Part shown: positions 61,615 through 64,000 of the stretch, piece by piece | How the letters are laid out: each line of letters opens with the position of its first letter | Numbering within the stretch: position 1 is the stretch's first letter | NCBI RefSeq assembly: GCF_047237965.1 | Contig: NZ_JBDFLX010000001.1 | Coordinates: 372,001-436,000, forward strand | Direction: 5' to 3' | Length of the DNA stretch: 64,000 nt | From: Noviherbaspirillum_A sp047237965 | Lineage (GTDB): Bacteria; Pseudomonadota; Gammaproteobacteria; Burkholderiales; Burkholderiaceae_D | Notes under the pieces: generated by a model | Seen by the model: only the letters and a program-made list of their open reading frames with translations | Told to the model about the DNA's origin: nothing | Databases searched by the model: none | Translations under genes and position numbers: made by a program

Positions 61615-63354
61615 ATGATGAACAAGACAAGCATGAAGGTAAGAACCCGCCTGGCGATCGGCTTCGGCGCGCTGACGCTGTTTCTGATCGTCGTCGCCGG
61701 CCTCGGTGTACGCAGCATGGCGCAGATCGAAAAGCGGCTGGAAGACATCGTGCATGTCAATAACGCCGAATCGAACCATGTCACATCGATGCGCGCCACC
61801 GTAGCCGATCGCATGATCGCGCTGCGCAATCTGGTATTGCTGACTGAAGACGCGGAGATGCGGCCGGAAGTCGAGCGCATCGAAGCCCAGACCAGGAAAT
61901 ACAACGGCCATGTGGAAAAGCTCAACGCGCTGTTCGCGTCCGAAGCCAGCACCCTGGCGAAGGAAAAGGAGCTGATGGCCAGCATCATGGAAGCTGCGCA
62001 GGCTGCTGCGCCCATCATGGAGCGTGCCGCCAAGGCAGGCCTGGCCAATGACAATGAAGGCGCTACCCGCATCCTGATCAAGGAATTGCGTCCGGTGCAA
62101 CGCACCTGGATGGAAAAGCTGACCCAACTGGCCGACTTGGAAGACAAGCTGTCCTCCGAGGCCATGGCGGAAGCCGGGGCCAGCTACGCCTTCGCCCGCA
62201 ACCTGATGCTGGCCATTAGTGCGCTGGCGATTGCCATCGCGGTTGCGGCCGGCTGGCTGATCACGCGCTCGCTGACCCGGCAGCTCGGCGGCGAACCGGA
62301 CGAAGCCGTCGCCATCGCGAGCCGCATCGCCGCCGGCGACCTCGCCACCGACATCCGCCTGCGCGCCGGCGACACCGACAGCATGCTGTGTGCATTGAAG
62401 AAGATGCGCGACGACCTCGCCGCCATCGTGACCCAGGTCCGTGCCGGCACCGACACCATTGCCACTGCCTCGGGCCAGATCGCCTCGGGCAACATGGACC
62501 TGTCCTCGCGCACCGAGCAGCAGGCTTCCTCGCTGGAGGAAACCGCCTCGTCGATGGAGGAACTGACCTCCACCGTGAAGCAGAATGCCGACAACGCCCG
62601 CCAGGCCAACCAGCTGGCGCTCACCGCATCAAGCGTGGCCACCCAGGGCGGCGAAGTGGTGGCCCAGGTGGTCGACACCATGGCCGCCATCGACAGCTCC
62701 TCGAAGAAGATCGTCGACATCATCGGCGTGATCGACGGCATCGCCTTCCAGACCAACATCCTGGCGCTGAACGCGGCGGTGGAAGCGGCCCGCGCCGGCG
62801 AGCAGGGCCGCGGCTTCGCGGTGGTGGCCACCGAAGTGCGCAGCCTGGCGCAGAAGAGCGCGGCGGCGGCGCGCGAGATCAAGGGCCTGATCGGCGACTC
62901 GGTGGAAAAGGTCGAGGCCGGCGGCCGGCTGGTGGCGCAGGCCGGCGGCACGATCCAGGAAGTGGTGGCCAGCGTGCAGCGGGTGACCGACATCATGGCT
63001 GAGATCACCGCGGCTAGTAATGAGCAGAGCGCGGGCATCGAGCAGGTGAACCAGGCCATTGCGCAGATGGACCAGGTGACGCAGCAGAATGCGGCGCTGG
63101 TGGAGGAAGCAGCGGCGGCCGCCGGTTCGATGCAGGACCAGGCCGCCACGCTGTCGCAGGTGGTGAGCGTCTTCCGTGTGTCGGGCCACGTGGCAGCAGC
63201 CGTGCCGGCGGCTTCCAGGCAGCGCACCGCGCCGTCCGCATCGCCGTTGCCTGCGCCCCGGCCTGCCGCCGGCGCCAGCCGCGCGGTTGCGCCGGCAGCG
63301 CCCAAGCGGGTGGCGGCGACGGCAGGCAGCGACGCTGACTGGGAAGAGTTCTGA
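61615..63354 (+). CDS. Methyl-accepting chemotaxis protein
   Basis: This 579-residue receptor has TM1 (about 14-32), a periplasmic four-helix-bundle ligand domain (about 35-190), TM2 (about 195-215), HAMP (215-270) and a signalling domain (275-530) with the hairpin tip IAFQTNILALNAAVEAARAG. An Ala/Pro-rich linker ends in DWEEF. This xWxxF pentapeptide is the usual tether for CheR/CheB adaptation enzymes. The ligand is unknown. AGAGAG lies before the ATG pair. The neighbouring cheW genes couple it to CheA. Confidence 0.95.
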   Translation: MMNKTSMKVRTRLAIGFGALTLFLIVVAGLGVRSMAQIEKRLEDIVHVNNAESNHVTSMRATVADRMIALRNLVLLTEDAEMRPEVERIEAQTRKYNGHVEKLNALFASEASTLAKEKELMASIMEAAQAAAPIMERAAKAGLANDNEGATRILIKELRPVQRTWMEKLTQLADLEDKLSSEAMAEAGASYAFARNLMLAISALAIAIAVAAGWLITRSLTRQLGGEPDEAVAIASRIAAGDLATDIRLRAGDTDSMLCALKKMRDDLAAIVTQVRAGTDTIATASGQIASGNMDLSSRTEQQASSLEETASSMEELTSTVKQNADNARQANQLALTASSVATQGGEVVAQVVDTMAAIDSSSKKIVDIIGVIDGIAFQTNILALNAAVEAARAGEQGRGFAVVATEVRSLAQKSAAAAREIKGLIGDSVEKVEAGGRLVAQAGGTIQEVVASVQRVTDIMAEITAASNEQSAGIEQVNQAIAQMDQVTQQNAALVEEAAAAAGSMQDQAATLSQVVSVFRVSGHVAAAVPAASRQRTAPSASPLPAPRPAAGASRAVAPAAPKRVAATAGSDADWEEF

Positions 63355-63393
63355 TAACCGGGCCGGGATGCCGGCCCATGCAAGGCATTGAAG

Positions 63394-64000
63394 ATGACAG
63401 AAATGGCGCAGGCAACAACGCAGGAAGCGGCGGAAGACATTTATCTGGGGCGTCAGCCCATCGTCGACCGCGCGCAGCAATTGCAGGGCTTCGAACTGCT
63501 GTTTCGCAACAGCCTGCAGAACCGGGCCATGGTGGTCAATGATGCGGCGGCAACGTCCTCGGTGATCGTGCATACCCTGTCCGAATTCGGCATTGACAGC
63601 GTGCTCGGCGGCTGCACCGGCTTCATCAACTGCGATATCGGTTTCCTGATGAGCGATGTGATTTCGCTGCTGCCGCATGACAAGGTAGTGCTGGAAATCC
63701 TGGAGACGACGGTCTCCAACACCGACGTGCAGCGACGCTGCCTGGAACTGAAGGCGCTGGGCTTCCGGCTTGCGCTCGACGACTTCCAGGGCGCAACCGA
63801 CAGCAACCGCGCGCTGCTGCCGATGATGGACATGATCAAGGTCGACATCGCCGGCCTTTCGGGCGACGCGCTTGAGCGGGTGTCGCGCGATGTGCGCACG
63901 CTGAATGCAACCAGGCTGGCGGAAAAGGTGGAAACCCTGGCCCAGTTCCAGCATTGCCGCGACCTGGGCTATCACCTGTTCCAGGGCTATCACTTCGCCC
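63394..64000 (+). CDS. EAL/HDOD domain protein (YuxH-like), 5' part
   Basis: The gene runs off the right edge; 202 codons are visible. They form an EAL-like domain in which the EAL motif is replaced by FELLFRN, followed by FINCDIGFLMSDV, VLEILETTVSN, FRLALDDFQG and the GYHLFQGYHFA segment. That is the pattern of YuxH-type proteins with an inactive EAL joined to a C-terminal HDOD domain, which lies beyond the window. Such proteins act in signalling, often in motility regulation, rather than c-di-GMP hydrolysis. The ATG at 63394 lies 39 bp after the mcp stop. Confidence 0.85.
   Translation, partial: MTEMAQATTQEAAEDIYLGRQPIVDRAQQLQGFELLFRNSLQNRAMVVNDAAATSSVIVHTLSEFGIDSVLGGCTGFINCDIGFLMSDVISLLPHDKVVLEILETTVSNTDVQRRCLELKALGFRLALDDFQGATDSNRALLPMMDMIKVDIAGLSGDALERVSRDVRTLNATRLAEKVETLAQFQHCRDLGYHLFQGYHFA

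Noticed and set aside
59699..63354. Complete chemosensory operon
   Set aside because: Only cheW copies and a receptor are present; cheA, cheY, cheR and cheB are not in the window.

Overview
This 64 kb window is GC-rich chromosomal DNA from a betaproteobacterium, most likely Burkholderiales, family Oxalobacteraceae (a Noviherbaspirillum, Herbaspirillum or Massilia relative). The assignment rests on gene content and order: argH divergent from an AlgZ/AlgR-type pair, ppc divergent from hemCDXY, earP next to an EF-P with Arg32, many TRAP transporters, and an intergenic repeat family that I recall from Burkholderiales. No rRNA, tRNA or CRISPR array was seen.

Layout. 1-7.8 kb: the end of a glycerophosphodiesterase, an Xre/RES toxin-antitoxin pair, a HAD phosphatase, an EEP-family hydrolase, mgtC overlapping glpD, a haem-oxygenase-like di-iron protein and recX. 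7.8-12.2 kb: a dctP-dctQ-dctM-amidase operon. 12.4-14.8 kb: a small secreted protein and two DUF2382 stress proteins. 14.9-17.8 kb: an unusual trio made of a TAXI binding protein without permeases, a membrane/coiled-coil/ankyrin protein and a one-pass membrane protein. 18-30 kb: a diguanylate cyclase, metNIQ-earP-efp, an M48 protease with a YjgN protein, an NADP-dependent oxidoreductase, bactofilin and purU. 30-40 kb: an esterase, mog, darP, pmbA, two tandem TakP-like binding proteins facing a dctQM pair, and argH.

40-57 kb: algZ-algR, a four-gene pqi operon, a 1075-residue ankyrin protein that may be an effector, a DUF427 protein, ppc, then hemC-hemD-hemX-hemY and ppa. The pqi, ankyrin and ppc block separates argH-algZR from hemCD, which are often neighbours in related bacteria.

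57.2-59.6 kb is a repeat island. It holds two inverted copies of a structured intergenic repeat whose hairpin stems differ between copies yet keep base pairing. One copy is split by an IS701-like insertion sequence with a 6-bp target duplication beside a conserved hairpin loop. 59.6-64 kb is a chemotaxis block: three nearly identical cheW genes in a 698-bp tandem array with FliA-type promoters, a methyl-accepting chemotaxis protein and a truncated EAL/HDOD gene. The middle cheW looks like an unequal-crossover chimera. The structured repeat and the cheW amplification are the most unusual things here.
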